Shown here: piece after piece, positions 34,348-42,805 of the stretch
Position numbering within the stretch: position 1 is the first letter of the stretch
Layout of the letters: every line of letters begins with the position of its first letter
NCBI RefSeq assembly: GCF_018531195.1
Contig: NZ_JAHDYS010000016.1
Span: 1 to 64,000, forward strand
Reading direction: 5' to 3'
DNA length: 64,000 nt
Source: Pelotalea chapellei
Lineage (GTDB): Bacteria; Desulfobacterota; Desulfuromonadia; Geobacterales; Pseudopelobacteraceae
Program-made: the position numbers and the translations under genes
Notes under the pieces: model-generated
Database searches by the model: none
Told to the model about the DNA's origin: nothing
What the model saw: only the letters and a program-made list of their open reading frames with translations

Positions 34348-34707
34348 ATGCGAAACAGCAGGAACAGACGCCCTGATATCTCTGTAATGAGTGATAACGC
34401 TATTCAAAACGATGCCGGTTGGGACTCACTCTGCAACCAGTGTGGTCGCTGCTGCTTTGAAAAGCTGGAAGACAGTCGCGGCAGGATCATCTACCTTGAA
34501 ACCGCCTGCAGGTACTTGGATGTGGTTACCCGCCGATGCAAGATTTTCGAGCGTCGTTTTCAGATCAATCCCCACTGTGTAAAGCTAACGGCTGAACTGG
34601 TCCCCCAGCTTAGCTGGCTTCCATCTGAATGTGGCTATCGCCCTACGCCACCAAAATTTACCCGCAAAAGTAGTGAGGGGCGAAAAAAACGGACCAGGGG
34701 TCGCTGA
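34348..34707 (+). CDS. YkgJ/YcgN-type cysteine-cluster protein
   Basis: 119 aa. The hallmark 'CNQCGRCC' (CxxCGxCC) near residue 29 is followed by 'CRYLDVVTRRCKIFERRFQINPHC' and 'LPSECGYR', matching the UPF0260 arrangement of a putative Fe-S or zinc cluster. The C-terminal 20 residues are very basic. An alternative start is the ATG at 34387. Molecular function is unknown for the family. Confidence 0.85.
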   Translation: MRNSRNRRPDISVMSDNAIQNDAGWDSLCNQCGRCCFEKLEDSRGRIIYLETACRYLDVVTRRCKIFERRFQINPHCVKLTAELVPQLSWLPSECGYRPTPPKFTRKSSEGRKKRTRGR

Positions 34708-34760
34708 TAAGTACAAATTTTTCAGTTTCCGTTATTTAAAAATTAATCTTTCAGGCACGA

Positions 34761-34802
34761 AAAAGCCCCGATCAATCGTTATGCAGATTAATCGGGGCTT
34801 TT
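34761..34802. terminator. Bidirectional intrinsic terminator
   Basis: AAAAGCCCCGAT (34761-34772) is perfectly complementary to ATCGGGGCTTTT (34791-34802). It serves the plus-strand cysteine-cluster gene and the convergent ettA gene. Confidence 0.9.
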
Positions 34803-34821
34803 GGTTGTGACCGCTCTTGGC

Positions 34822-36501
34822 TCAGGCCCTGGTCAGCTGGCGGTATTTGATGCGATGCGGTTGTTCTGCTGCCGCTCCCAGGCGCCGTTTCCTGTCTTCC
34901 TCGTACTCGGAATAGTTGCCATCGAAATAGACGACATTCGAATCACCTTCAAAGGCCAGAATATGGGTGGCGATGCGGTCCAGGAACCAACGGTCATGGC
35001 TGATGACCACGGCACAGCCGGCGAAATTTTCCAGCGCCTCTTCCAGTGCCCGCATGGTGTTCACATCCAGGTCATTGGTCGGCTCATCCAGCAGCAGTAC
35101 ATTTGCCCCTTCTTTCAGCATGCAGGCCAGGTGGACCCGGTTGCGCTCCCCGCCCGAAAGCATGGTGACTTTTTTCTGTTGATCAGAGCCGGAGAAATTG
35201 AAGCGCGAGACATAGGCTCGGGAGTTGACCGAAACCTTGCCGAGTTGGAGGGTTTCATCTCCACCGGAGATGGCCTGCCAGATGGTTTGATCCTGATTGA
35301 GGTTGTCCCGTGACTGGTCCATGTAGCCCAGCTTAACGGTATCCCCGATGCGGATGCTGCCGGTATCGCACTTTTCCTGGCCGGTGATCAGCCGAAAAAG
35401 GGTAGTCTTGCCTGCGCCGTTGGCCCCGATCACGCCGACGATGCCGCCGGGAGGCAGGTTGAAGGTCAGATGCTCATACAGCAATCTGTCACCATAGGCT
35501 TTGGCGACGTCGTTAAATTCCACAACAATGCCGCCGAGACGGGGTCCAGGCGGAATATAGATTTCCAGCTCCTTGGCGTGTTTCTCGCTTTCCTGTGAGA
35601 GCAATTCTTCGTAGGAGCTGATGCGGGCTTTACCCTTGGCATGGCGCCCTTTGGGTGACATTCTGATCCACTCCAACTCGCGCTGCAGGGTTTTCTGTCG
35701 TTCGCTGGCAGTTTTTTCCTCTACCGCCAGCCTGTTTTGCTTCTGCTCCAGCCAGGAGGAATAATTTCCTTTCCAGGGAATTCCTTCGCCACGGTCAAGC
35801 TCCAGAATCCATCCTGCCACATTGTCCAGGAAATAACGGTCATGAGTCACGGCAATGACTGTTCCGGAATAGCTGTGCAGGTGATGTTCGAGCCAGGCAA
35901 CCGTCTCGGCATCCAGATGGTTGGTCGGCTCATCCAGCAGCAGAATGTCAGGTTTTCTGAGCAGCAGGCGGCAGAGCGCAACACGGCGCTTTTCGCCGCC
36001 GGAAAGCACATTCACATCCGCATCTCCCGGTGGGCAGCGCAGAGCATCCATGGCCATTTCCAGACGACTGTCAAGATCCCACGCATCAAGATGATCGAGC
36101 TTTTCCTGGAGCTCTGCCTGGCGTTCGCACAGCTTTTCGAAGTCTGCATCAGGTTCGGAAAATTTATCAGTAATGGCATTGAACTCAGCCAGCAGATTGA
36201 CGGTCTCCTGAACCCCTTCTTCCACTATCTGGCGTACGGTCTTCGTGCTGTCCAACTGCGGTTCCTGCTCCAGATATCCTACCGTATAGCCGGCTGAAAG
36301 CACTGCCTGGCCATTGAAGTCCTTGTCCACACCAGCCATGATTCTGAGCAGTGAACTTTTGCCGGATCCGTTCAGGCCGAGAACACCGATTTTGGCGCCA
36401 TAGAAATAGGAGAGGGATATATCCTTGATGACAGGTTTTTTGTCGTAGAACTTGCTGACCCGCATCATGCTGTAGATAATTTTGTTTGGTTCAATCGCCA
36501 T
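34822..36501 (-). CDS. ettA: ABC-F translational throttle protein EttA
   Basis: 559 aa from the ATG at 36501 (AGGAGGATGCAAA upstream); the frame extends upstream without a ribosome site. Two ATP-binding cassettes are present: Walker A 'GLNGSGKSSLL' and 'GANGAGKTTLF', signatures 'LSGGEKRRVALCRLL' and 'LSGGERNRVHLACML', Walker B 'ILLLDEPTNHLD' and 'VLLLDEPTNDLD'. An interdomain P-site-tRNA linker (~240-310) separates them. No membrane domain is present. EttA binds the ribosomal E site and couples the first peptide bond to ATP/ADP level. Length and 'MAIEPNKIIYSMMRVSKFY' match EttA rather than other ABC-F members. Confidence 0.95.
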   Translation of the reverse strand: MAIEPNKIIYSMMRVSKFYDKKPVIKDISLSYFYGAKIGVLGLNGSGKSSLLRIMAGVDKDFNGQAVLSAGYTVGYLEQEPQLDSTKTVRQIVEEGVQETVNLLAEFNAITDKFSEPDADFEKLCERQAELQEKLDHLDAWDLDSRLEMAMDALRCPPGDADVNVLSGGEKRRVALCRLLLRKPDILLLDEPTNHLDAETVAWLEHHLHSYSGTVIAVTHDRYFLDNVAGWILELDRGEGIPWKGNYSSWLEQKQNRLAVEEKTASERQKTLQRELEWIRMSPKGRHAKGKARISSYEELLSQESEKHAKELEIYIPPGPRLGGIVVEFNDVAKAYGDRLLYEHLTFNLPPGGIVGVIGANGAGKTTLFRLITGQEKCDTGSIRIGDTVKLGYMDQSRDNLNQDQTIWQAISGGDETLQLGKVSVNSRAYVSRFNFSGSDQQKKVTMLSGGERNRVHLACMLKEGANVLLLDEPTNDLDVNTMRALEEALENFAGCAVVISHDRWFLDRIATHILAFEGDSNVVYFDGNYSEYEEDRKRRLGAAAEQPHRIKYRQLTRA

Positions 36502-36661
36502 TTTGCATCCTCCTGCTGTAAGTTGGAACTTGTTGTACACGCCGAATAATGCCCCTGTCAACCGCTTTGGGCGGGTGATTGTGTGCATAGAGCTTGACAA
36601 ACAGGACTAAAATGGTATTTTTAAAAAAATTAACTTAAGCCGGCCTAGAAAGGGGACCATC

Positions 36662-37153
36662 ATGAGTATCGACGTGCAGGAAGCCATCAAACGATCCATT
36701 CAGACGGAAAAGAATGCCATGAACTTTTACCAGTCCGGTGCCGACCAGATGAAGGATCCCGAGGCCCGCAGGGTATTTGAAATTTTGGCCAGGGAAGAAC
36801 GTGAACATGCCGGTCATTTCTACCGGATCTACCGGGGGGGCGATATCCCCTCGCTGGAAGCTTTTCTGGACCTTCCGGCTGATAACGAGTCCAGTTGGAT
36901 GTCATCACTGAACGCTCTGTCGGGCGATGATTTCAATGAGAAAAAAGCGCTGGAATTGGCCATGGACAAAGAACTGAGCCTGGAAAAAGCTCTGTTGGAG
37001 TCGGCTTCCAAAATGGGCGAAGGTGAGGTGCGCGAGGTATATGAACTGAATGCACGGGAGACACGTAATCACTACCTGATGATTGAATCGGAGTATGCCC
37101 GTTTAATGACAATGGTGCATGAAACGGATATGAATATATTCGTGCGGGAATAG
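36662..37153 (+). CDS. Ferritin-like (rubrerythrin-type) diiron protein
   Basis: 163 aa, all helical, with the ligand pattern E in 'QTEKNAMNFY', ExxH in 'REEREHAGHFY', E in 'MDKELSLEKALLESA' and 'NARETRNHYLMIESEYARL'. This is the two-fold ExxH arrangement of ferritin-like four-helix bundles. No C-terminal rubredoxin domain is present. Such erythrin-type proteins reduce peroxide or buffer iron in anaerobes. GGGGACC lies ahead of the ATG; it is monocistronic with its own terminator. Confidence 0.9.
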   Translation: MSIDVQEAIKRSIQTEKNAMNFYQSGADQMKDPEARRVFEILAREEREHAGHFYRIYRGGDIPSLEAFLDLPADNESSWMSSLNALSGDDFNEKKALELAMDKELSLEKALLESASKMGEGEVREVYELNARETRNHYLMIESEYARLMTMVHETDMNIFVRE

Positions 37154-37185
37154 CCCCTTACCGTATGAAGCTGCAAAGCCTAAAG

Positions 37186-37217
37186 GCCTGTCTTCTGCAA
37201 AAGAAGCAGGCTTTTTT
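37186..37217 (+). terminator. Intrinsic terminator after the ferritin-like gene
   Basis: GCCTG-T-CTTCT pairs with AGAAG-CAGGC (one bulged T, loop GCAAA), followed by TTTTTT. Confidence 0.85.
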
Positions 37218-37321
37218 GTAGGCAAGTTATGGAAAAAACTCATTTTAACCCGATTCATAGCCCCTAATTAGTTGACATGTACCGCCGTTTCAAGCAAAGT
37301 GTTGACACCATAATTTTGTAA

Positions 37322-37404
37322 CGAAAAGGCAAAATCCGAGGAATCGGATGACGCAAAGCCACCTGCCCAGAACGGGGAGAGGGGTTGTCGAAAGCAGACT
37401 AGGT
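37322..37404 (+). promoter_or_regulatory. GEMM-I cyclic di-GMP riboswitch aptamer
   Basis: The conserved GEMM-I core is present. GGCAAAA (37328-37334) is followed by a 6-bp hairpin ATCCGA/TCGGAT with a GGAA (GNRA) tetraloop (37334-37349), then GACGCAAAGCC (37350-37360), a second stem region, and GGGGTTGTCG (37381-37390). The base equivalent to Vc2 position 20 (37328) is G, which in this class favours c-di-GMP; A at that site marks the cGAMP-selective Geobacter variants. A terminator hairpin follows at 37414 and then the HD-GYP gene, so the switch likely controls transcription readthrough. Confidence 0.88.
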
Positions 37405-37413
37405 TTTTGTTCG

Positions 37414-37443
37414 CCTGCCTTTTTTAATAAGGGCAGGTTTTTT
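37414..37443 (+). terminator. Riboswitch expression-platform terminator
   Basis: CCTGCCTTT (37414-37422) pairs with AAGGGCAGG (37429-37437, one G-T pair), followed by TTTTTT. It lies between the GEMM aptamer and the HD-GYP start at 37481. Confidence 0.8.
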
Positions 37444-37480
37444 GCTGTTATGGCTGTAAAAGCTGCACAGGAGATGGTCT

Positions 37481-38485
37481 ATGGGTAGAGATCGTTATTG
37501 GCGGGCAATCAGTATTGACAGTATTACTCCAAACTTTTTTCCGGAAGTTGCGCTCTATCTCAAAAGTGGGGGCAATTACGTCCTGTATAAGGATCCGGAA
37601 AGGATGTTTACCGTTGAAGACCGCCACCGTATGGAGAGAAGTTTTACGGAATTTCTGTATGTCCGTAGCGGAGATATGGAAGTACTGAACGATTTTATGG
37701 AAAAGAACATGGCGGAGATGCTTGCCAGAGATGATCTGAGCAGTGCAGCAAAGGGAAAGATCCTCTATCAGACCTCGGTCAACTGCGTCATTGATGTATT
37801 CGAGTCTCCTGAAGCGTCCGCCAATTTTAATCGCTGCCGGTTGATGGTGCAGAACCTGCTCCAGCATATCAGCACTGATCGTCATGCTTTGGAATCCTTT
37901 CAATCAATAGTCGACCATAACTTTTACATTTTTGTACATGCGGTTCAGGTTGCGGCGCTTTCACTGCTGGTGCACGAAAGACTGTTCGATCTGGCAGCTG
38001 ACGAAATGTTGGATGTCGGCGTCGGTTCTCTTATGCATGACTACGGCATGATCTTCATCACCAATGATATTCTGGAAAAGAACGATGCACTTTCTGATAT
38101 CGAATATTACAAGGTAAAGCAGCATACCCAGAAAGGTTATGAATATCTGAAGCAAAGCGGCAATTACAGCGAAATTGTCCTTAATATCGTGCGCTACCAT
38201 CACGAGAGATTTGATGGGGAAGGATACCCGACCGGTATCAAGGGTGATAATATTCCCCGCAGTGCCCAGGTCTCCGCACTCTGCGATTGTTACAGTGCCA
38301 TGATCATGAAACGTGCTTATCGCAAGGCTGTTACGCCTGGAGCGGCAATCGCAGCAATGCGTGAAAAGGCTATCAAGGGCGCTTTTCATCTGGAACTATT
38401 CGAAGAATTTGCCAATATCGTGAATGAGACCTACGCTATAATCGCAGCTTTATCCTATGATGAACGGCACGTATTGAGACACTGA
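37481..38485 (+). CDS. HD-GYP domain cyclic-dinucleotide phosphodiesterase
   Basis: 334 aa. A variable N-terminal region (~1-145, DUF3391-like) precedes a complete HD-GYP domain: H153 ('FVHAVQVAAL'), HD 186-187 ('LMHDYGM'), H215 ('VKQHTQKGYEYL'), HH 240-241 and GYP 248-250 ('RYHHERFDGEGYPTGIKG'), then 'VSALCDCYSAMIMKRAYRK'. All catalytic metal ligands are retained, so it should hydrolyse c-di-GMP, or cGAMP as some geobacterial HD-GYPs do. GGAGATGGTCT lies upstream of the ATG. The upstream GEMM-I riboswitch suggests feedback control by its own substrate. Confidence 0.92.
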   Translation: MGRDRYWRAISIDSITPNFFPEVALYLKSGGNYVLYKDPERMFTVEDRHRMERSFTEFLYVRSGDMEVLNDFMEKNMAEMLARDDLSSAAKGKILYQTSVNCVIDVFESPEASANFNRCRLMVQNLLQHISTDRHALESFQSIVDHNFYIFVHAVQVAALSLLVHERLFDLAADEMLDVGVGSLMHDYGMIFITNDILEKNDALSDIEYYKVKQHTQKGYEYLKQSGNYSEIVLNIVRYHHERFDGEGYPTGIKGDNIPRSAQVSALCDCYSAMIMKRAYRKAVTPGAAIAAMREKAIKGAFHLELFEEFANIVNETYAIIAALSYDERHVLRH

Positions 38486-38767
38486 ATTTGCTCATGTTCC
38501 ACCTTCTCCGGAGCAACTGTAATTCGCTGTCTGTAGAAAAAACCTGCCAATCCCGCCACTGTTGATAAAAGTATCCCTGTCACCCCCCTTTACAACACAG
38601 TTAATAATGCTGACATCTCGCCTGGATAATTTTAGTTGCGGCAAAAGTTGGCTGGCTGCTTTTGTGTGTGATAACAGCAGGTTGATAGTGTGTTGACTTC
38701 AGTTTTGACTCTGGCACGAATAGTGGAATAAAAGTTCACACACTATGGTAAAGAGGGGGAAGAACAT

Positions 38768-38977
38768 ATGAGCAGGTTTACGCATGACACCCTGAGGTTC
38801 GAACCGAATGAGGATGAGTGCAGGACAGAACAGCTGATGCCACGTTTCTCCCGATGTCTCAAGAAAAATACAAAATGCGTGTACGCTGTTTTGACAGGCT
38901 CGTATTACTACTGCATGCATCCGAACCACCTTGATTTCAAGGTTAACTCGGTTTTGTCCAAATACCCTTATGAATAA
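38768..38977 (+). CDS. Small Cys-containing protein, unknown
   Basis: 69 aa preceded by GAGGGGGAAG at good spacing. Four Cys occur in a 'C-x(11)-C-x(6)-C-x(11)-C'-like layout ('DECRTEQLMPRFSRCLKKNTKCVYAVLTGSYYYC'), suggesting a metal site or disulfides, but there is no signal peptide. It overlaps the next gene start by 8 nt (ATG inside CCTTATGAATAA). That gene encodes a CxxCxxCC-cluster protein, so the pair may act together. I do not recognise a family. Confidence 0.6.
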   Translation: MSRFTHDTLRFEPNEDECRTEQLMPRFSRCLKKNTKCVYAVLTGSYYYCMHPNHLDFKVNSVLSKYPYE

Positions 38978-39776
38978 GGGCAGTCTGTATGGTTCCACCG
39001 GTCGGGGCTTGATCAGGTGGCGGCAGACTGATATATGTGACGGAAGAATGGAGGGAGCGTTTGCGGATATGTGGAATGAGCTGATTGATGAGGTACGGGG
39101 GCAGCAGAGCTGTCTGGATATGCTTTCTGCGGCCTGGTGTGCCGAATATGGTACTGCAGGCGGTAGAATCTTCTGCGGAAAGGGTTGCCACGGATGCTGC
39201 ACTCTTGCAGTCAACACCACATGTGCCGAAGCTGTTATTATTGCCGCCAGATTGACCGATCAACAGTCGGAAGCTGTACGTTTGCATGTTGATTGTATGA
39301 GGAACCATGTGTATCCGGGGATGGAGCTGAAAGAGTACCTGCGGATGCACAGGCGGGAAATCGGTTCCTGTCCGTTCCTGAATAGAGAGGGTGCCTGCAG
39401 TATCTATGCAATTCGTCCCCTGTCGTGTCGTTCATTGCTTTCCACAATGGACAGTCACTGGTGCAGCGAGGATTTCACCTCTCTGTCCGCTTCAGTGAAA
39501 CAGGAATTCGTGGAGAGCCTGGACCGGCAGGTTGTCGCTTTTCCCACCCATTATGCTGCTTCCCCCCAGGAAATGGCCCAGGAAATGGAAGCCAGGGCAA
39601 ACAGGCTCATGATGGAAAAATTCGGTTTTTCGCTCTACGGCAGTTTGCCGGTCCTGGTCCATCTGGCGCGGGAACATGGTCTGGCGGAAGCATGCAGGAA
39701 GGGCAAAGATGATGTGGTTGCTTTGATTACGAAAACGAAACTGGATAATCCGTTGTTACTGCCCCTGACTCCTTGA
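38970..39776 (+). CDS. YkgJ-family cysteine-cluster protein
   Basis: 268 aa from the ATG at 38970, which overlaps the preceding small gene. A later in-frame ATG at 39048, with GGAAG upstream, is an alternative. The cluster motif is 'FCGKGCHGCCTLAVNTTCAEA', followed by 'CPFLNREGACSIYAIRPLSCRSLLS', the typical YkgJ metal-binding pattern with the downstream RPxxCR. The C-terminal ~100 residues are helical and unassigned. A role in Fe-S or zinc-dependent protein modification has been proposed for the family but not shown. Confidence 0.85.
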   Translation: MNKGSLYGSTGRGLIRWRQTDICDGRMEGAFADMWNELIDEVRGQQSCLDMLSAAWCAEYGTAGGRIFCGKGCHGCCTLAVNTTCAEAVIIAARLTDQQSEAVRLHVDCMRNHVYPGMELKEYLRMHRREIGSCPFLNREGACSIYAIRPLSCRSLLSTMDSHWCSEDFTSLSASVKQEFVESLDRQVVAFPTHYAASPQEMAQEMEARANRLMMEKFGFSLYGSLPVLVHLAREHGLAEACRKGKDDVVALITKTKLDNPLLLPLTP

Positions 39777-39808
39777 GTCCCCCCTTTACCCGTCCCCCGT
39801 CCCCGCCG

Positions 39809-41368
39809 TCAATGCCCCATTCCCCCTTCAACAGCATGTGAAGGCCGCTTGAGCAGCAGCAGAAGCGGTATGATTACCAGGAAGGCAATCCCGACAATCC
39901 AGAAGATGTGATTGAAGGCCAGGGTGCTGGCCTGACGGCGCACCATTCCATACATCATGGCAAGGCCCGCCTGGTCAGCCTGGGCTGCGCTCATGCCTTT
40001 TGCCATCAACGTTTGTTTAAGGCCCTGGATGTGCTCCTGCCAGGTAGTGGAATAGGGAGTAACGTGGCTTACCAGGCTGGTCTGGTAAGTTTGCCCCAGT
40101 CGTCCCAGCATGGTGGCTGCCGCGGCAATGCCGACGCTGCCGCCGATGTTGCGCAGCAGGTTGAACATGCCGGTGGCGTTGCCCATCTCCTGACGGGGGA
40201 TGGTTGCAAGGGTCACCGTGGTCAGCGGCACAAAGATCATGGCCAGGCCAATCCCCAGCACTACGCGCGGCCAGACGAAATCACTGTAGGCCGCCTCAAG
40301 GCTTAAGCGCTGCATGATGAACATCGAGTAGCCGCCGATCAGCAGGCCGGCAAAGACGACCTTGCGTCCGTCATATTTCTGCAGCATGGCTCCTACTATC
40401 GGCATGGTGATCAGCGTCGCAACACCCCCCGGCGCCAGCACCATGCCGGCATCGGTGGCCGAGTAGCCCATCAGGGTCTGCAGAAACAGCGGGATCAGCA
40501 TGATTGAGCTGTACAGGCAGAAGCCGACCACAAACATGATGAAGTTGCCCGCTGAAAAAGAAACATTCTTGAACAGTCGCAGGTTGATGATGGGGTGCGA
40601 ATGGGTCAGTTCGATCCAGATCAGGGCCACGATCGACGCGAAACAGATGATGCTGAAGGTGATGATAAAGGAGGAGTTGAACCAGTCCTCCTGCTGTCCC
40701 TTGTCCAGTACAACCTGCAGGGCTCCCATGCTGGTGGTGAGCAGGAACAGTCCCCAATAATCGATGCTCATTTCCGAGGTCTTTCGTTTCAGATAGCCGG
40801 GATCAAATATGAAGAAAGCGCACATCACCATGGCAATGATGCCGATGGGGAGATTGATGTAGAAGATCCAGCGCCAGGTGAGGTTGTCGGTGATCCATCC
40901 TCCCAGGGCAGGCCCGACTATCGGCCCGAACATGGCGCCGACCCCGAAAATTGCCATGGCCATGCCGCGCTGGTGGGGAGGGAAGGTCTCCATCAGAATA
41001 GCCTGGCTGATGGGTATCAGCGCACCGCCGGCAGCACCCTGCACGATGCGGAAGAAAATCAGCAGGCCCAGGTTGGGGGCTGCTCCGCACAGCAGTGACG
41101 AGAGCGTGAAAAGCATGATGCAGGTCATCAGGAAACGTTTGCGGCCAAACACGCTGGCCAGCCAGCCGGTCATGGGGAGCACGACCGCGTTGCTGACCAG
41201 ATAGGAGGTCAGTACCCAGGTGATTTCATCTGTGCCGGCGTTGAGAGTTCCTTGCATGTGAGGCAGGGCTACATTGGCCACGGAGGTGTCGATGATCTCC
41301 ATGATGGCTGGCAGCATGACCGTGATGGTGATCAGCCACTTGTTTATGTTTTTTTCGGAAGTGGTCAA
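39809..41368 (-). CDS. EmrB/DHA2-type MFS multidrug efflux permease
   Basis: 519 aa with 14 predicted membrane helices. The DHA2 motif A/C stretches are 'PMTGWLASVFGRKRFLM' and 'FGVGAMFGPIVGPALGGWITDNLTWRWIFYINLPIGI', and the first helix contains 'DTSVANVALPHMQGTL'. The start is TTG at 41368 with AGGAG upstream. It is the inner-membrane pump of a tripartite system with the HlyD-type adaptor and TolC-type channel encoded upstream. Substrates are unknown; the MarR repressor suggests inducible resistance to small toxic compounds. A ~170-bp inverted-repeat element separates it from the adaptor gene. Confidence 0.93.
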   Translation of the reverse strand: MTTSEKNINKWLITITVMLPAIMEIIDTSVANVALPHMQGTLNAGTDEITWVLTSYLVSNAVVLPMTGWLASVFGRKRFLMTCIMLFTLSSLLCGAAPNLGLLIFFRIVQGAAGGALIPISQAILMETFPPHQRGMAMAIFGVGAMFGPIVGPALGGWITDNLTWRWIFYINLPIGIIAMVMCAFFIFDPGYLKRKTSEMSIDYWGLFLLTTSMGALQVVLDKGQQEDWFNSSFIITFSIICFASIVALIWIELTHSHPIINLRLFKNVSFSAGNFIMFVVGFCLYSSIMLIPLFLQTLMGYSATDAGMVLAPGGVATLITMPIVGAMLQKYDGRKVVFAGLLIGGYSMFIMQRLSLEAAYSDFVWPRVVLGIGLAMIFVPLTTVTLATIPRQEMGNATGMFNLLRNIGGSVGIAAAATMLGRLGQTYQTSLVSHVTPYSTTWQEHIQGLKQTLMAKGMSAAQADQAGLAMMYGMVRRQASTLAFNHIFWIVGIAFLVIIPLLLLLKRPSHAVEGGMGH

Positions 41369-41402
41369 AGATTTCTCCTGAATCCGTAACGCGCCGGGAA
41401 CT

Positions 41403-41574
41403 CTGAATCCGCAACACCTTCACACCTTCACGCGCCCGGAACACCTCAGTTTCAGGCTTCCATGACTCCCACTGCTCGACGGAGGGCCAGCATTGCAGTT
41501 GAAGGTTACAGTGGTGGCGACGATGAACTCTGGCATTCCGTGCGCGTTCAGGTGTTTCGGTGTTACGGATTCAG
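41403..41574. repeat. Inverted-repeat element (MITE-like) with 33-bp imperfect termini
   Basis: CTGAATCCGCAACACC... at 41403-41435 is the near-complement of 41542-41574 (27 of 33 positions match). The interior is ~106 bp and has no ORF. The right terminus supplies the TGA stop of the HlyD-type gene. A further partial copy of the terminus (CTGAATCCGTAACGCGCC) lies just outside at 41379. No transposase is present, so it would be a non-autonomous element or an mRNA-structuring repeat. Confidence 0.75.
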
Positions 41575-42704
41575 CGGAAAGGGTTTGCATCCCTGAGAAC
41601 ATCACGGGTGGTGCGATCAACCAGCACCGTGGGTACTACGCTCATGCCTACCCGCAGCAGATGTTCGGGGTCGCTGTTGCTGTCAATGGCGATCTTTACC
41701 GGTATGCGCTGAACCACCTTGACATAGTTGCCGGTGGCATTCTCGGGAGGCAGCAGGGAGAAGGCAGCGCCGGTACCGGCCATGATGCTGTCCACCCGTC
41801 CGGTAAAGGACCTATGGGGGTAGGCATCCACCTTGAGTTCCACTTTCTGCCCTGGTCTGATATGGCTGAGCTGTCCTTCCTTGTAGTTGGCCACCACCCA
41901 GGCCTGCTGCAGCGGCACCAGTGCCATCAGAGGCTGTCCGGCCTGGATGTTGGCGCCCTGCTCAACGCTTTTGCGGGTGATATAGCCATCAACAGGAGCG
42001 GTGATGCGGGTATAGGAGAGGCGCAGTCTGGCCTCCTCAAGCTGTGCCTGTTTCTGCAGCACTTTGGCTTTGTTGCCCCCGGGAGATGAGAGCCCCGCCT
42101 CCGCCAGATGGCGCTTAAGCTCTTCTTCAGCTTCCTTTAGTTGGGAAGCGCTGATACGGTAGGCAGTTTTCAGGCGGTCAAGCTGCTCGCGGGGGATTAC
42201 CTCACGCTTGAGAAGCGCCTCCCCCCGCTGCAGGTCAAGTCCTGCCTGTTCGTGCCGGGCCAGGGCAAGCTGAACCGCAGCACGGCTTGCTTCAGCTTTC
42301 AGGTGTTCTCCACTGGTTTCGTTCCTGGCTACTTCGACGCCGGCAGTTGCCTGGCTGACCTGCACACGATAATCCTGCTCGTCTATCTCCACCAGCAGCT
42401 CGCCTTGTTTGACAAACTGGTTGTCCCTGACCAGAACGCGTTTGACAGTGCCGGGCACCTTGGCCGAAAGGGCCACCACATTGGCTTCGATAAAGGCATT
42501 GTCGGTCTCGATATGGGTCTGCCCCTTGATCCACCAAGACGCTCCGAACCATGTGCAGATCAGGATCAGCACCAGGAGCAGCAGCATCGCCTTGTGTCGC
42601 CTGGTGAAGCCTCCCGGTCCATTGGTCCCCGAATTGCCGTTGACTGCTTCCTGTTCGGATGGTTCCTGAACAGTTTCATTCTTTTCGCCTGTTTCTTCAG
42701 ACAT
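41571..42704 (-). CDS. EmrA/HlyD-family membrane fusion protein
   Basis: 377 aa from the ATG at 42704 (GGAGGAATA upstream). A cytoplasmic N-terminal tail rich in Glu and Asn precedes one transmembrane helix ('KAMLLLLVLILICTWFGASWWI'). A biotinyl-lipoyl-like barrel follows ('ANVVALSAKVPGTVKRVLVRDNQFVKQGELLVEID'), then a long coiled-coil hairpin (~120-210) and the beta-barrel ('ITAPVDGYITRKSVEQGANIQAGQPLMALVPL'). It bridges the MFS pump and the TolC channel across the periplasm. The final stop lies in the terminus of the inverted-repeat element, so the original C-terminus may have been slightly altered. Confidence 0.93.
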   Translation of the reverse strand: MSEETGEKNETVQEPSEQEAVNGNSGTNGPGGFTRRHKAMLLLLVLILICTWFGASWWIKGQTHIETDNAFIEANVVALSAKVPGTVKRVLVRDNQFVKQGELLVEIDEQDYRVQVSQATAGVEVARNETSGEHLKAEASRAAVQLALARHEQAGLDLQRGEALLKREVIPREQLDRLKTAYRISASQLKEAEEELKRHLAEAGLSSPGGNKAKVLQKQAQLEEARLRLSYTRITAPVDGYITRKSVEQGANIQAGQPLMALVPLQQAWVVANYKEGQLSHIRPGQKVELKVDAYPHRSFTGRVDSIMAGTGAAFSLLPPENATGNYVKVVQRIPVKIAIDSNSDPEHLLRVGMSVVPTVLVDRTTRDVLRDANPFR

Positions 42705-42805
42705 TATTCCTCCAGCTGGCAACCATCTTTCCATTGATAATCTCAGGGATGCCTGGCCGCCAGTAACTTATATCTGTGATGTTCAATCCTGTTCTGCTTA
42801 TACCT

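Noticed and set aside
37272-37307. Two TTGACA boxes upstream of the riboswitch
   Set aside because: Neither has an acceptable -10 hexamer at 16-18 bp, so I could not place the promoter.
38706-38725. Possible sigma-54 promoter TGGCACGAATAGTGG
   Set aside because: The -24 GG is good but the -12 dinucleotide is GG rather than GC, so it does not meet the consensus.
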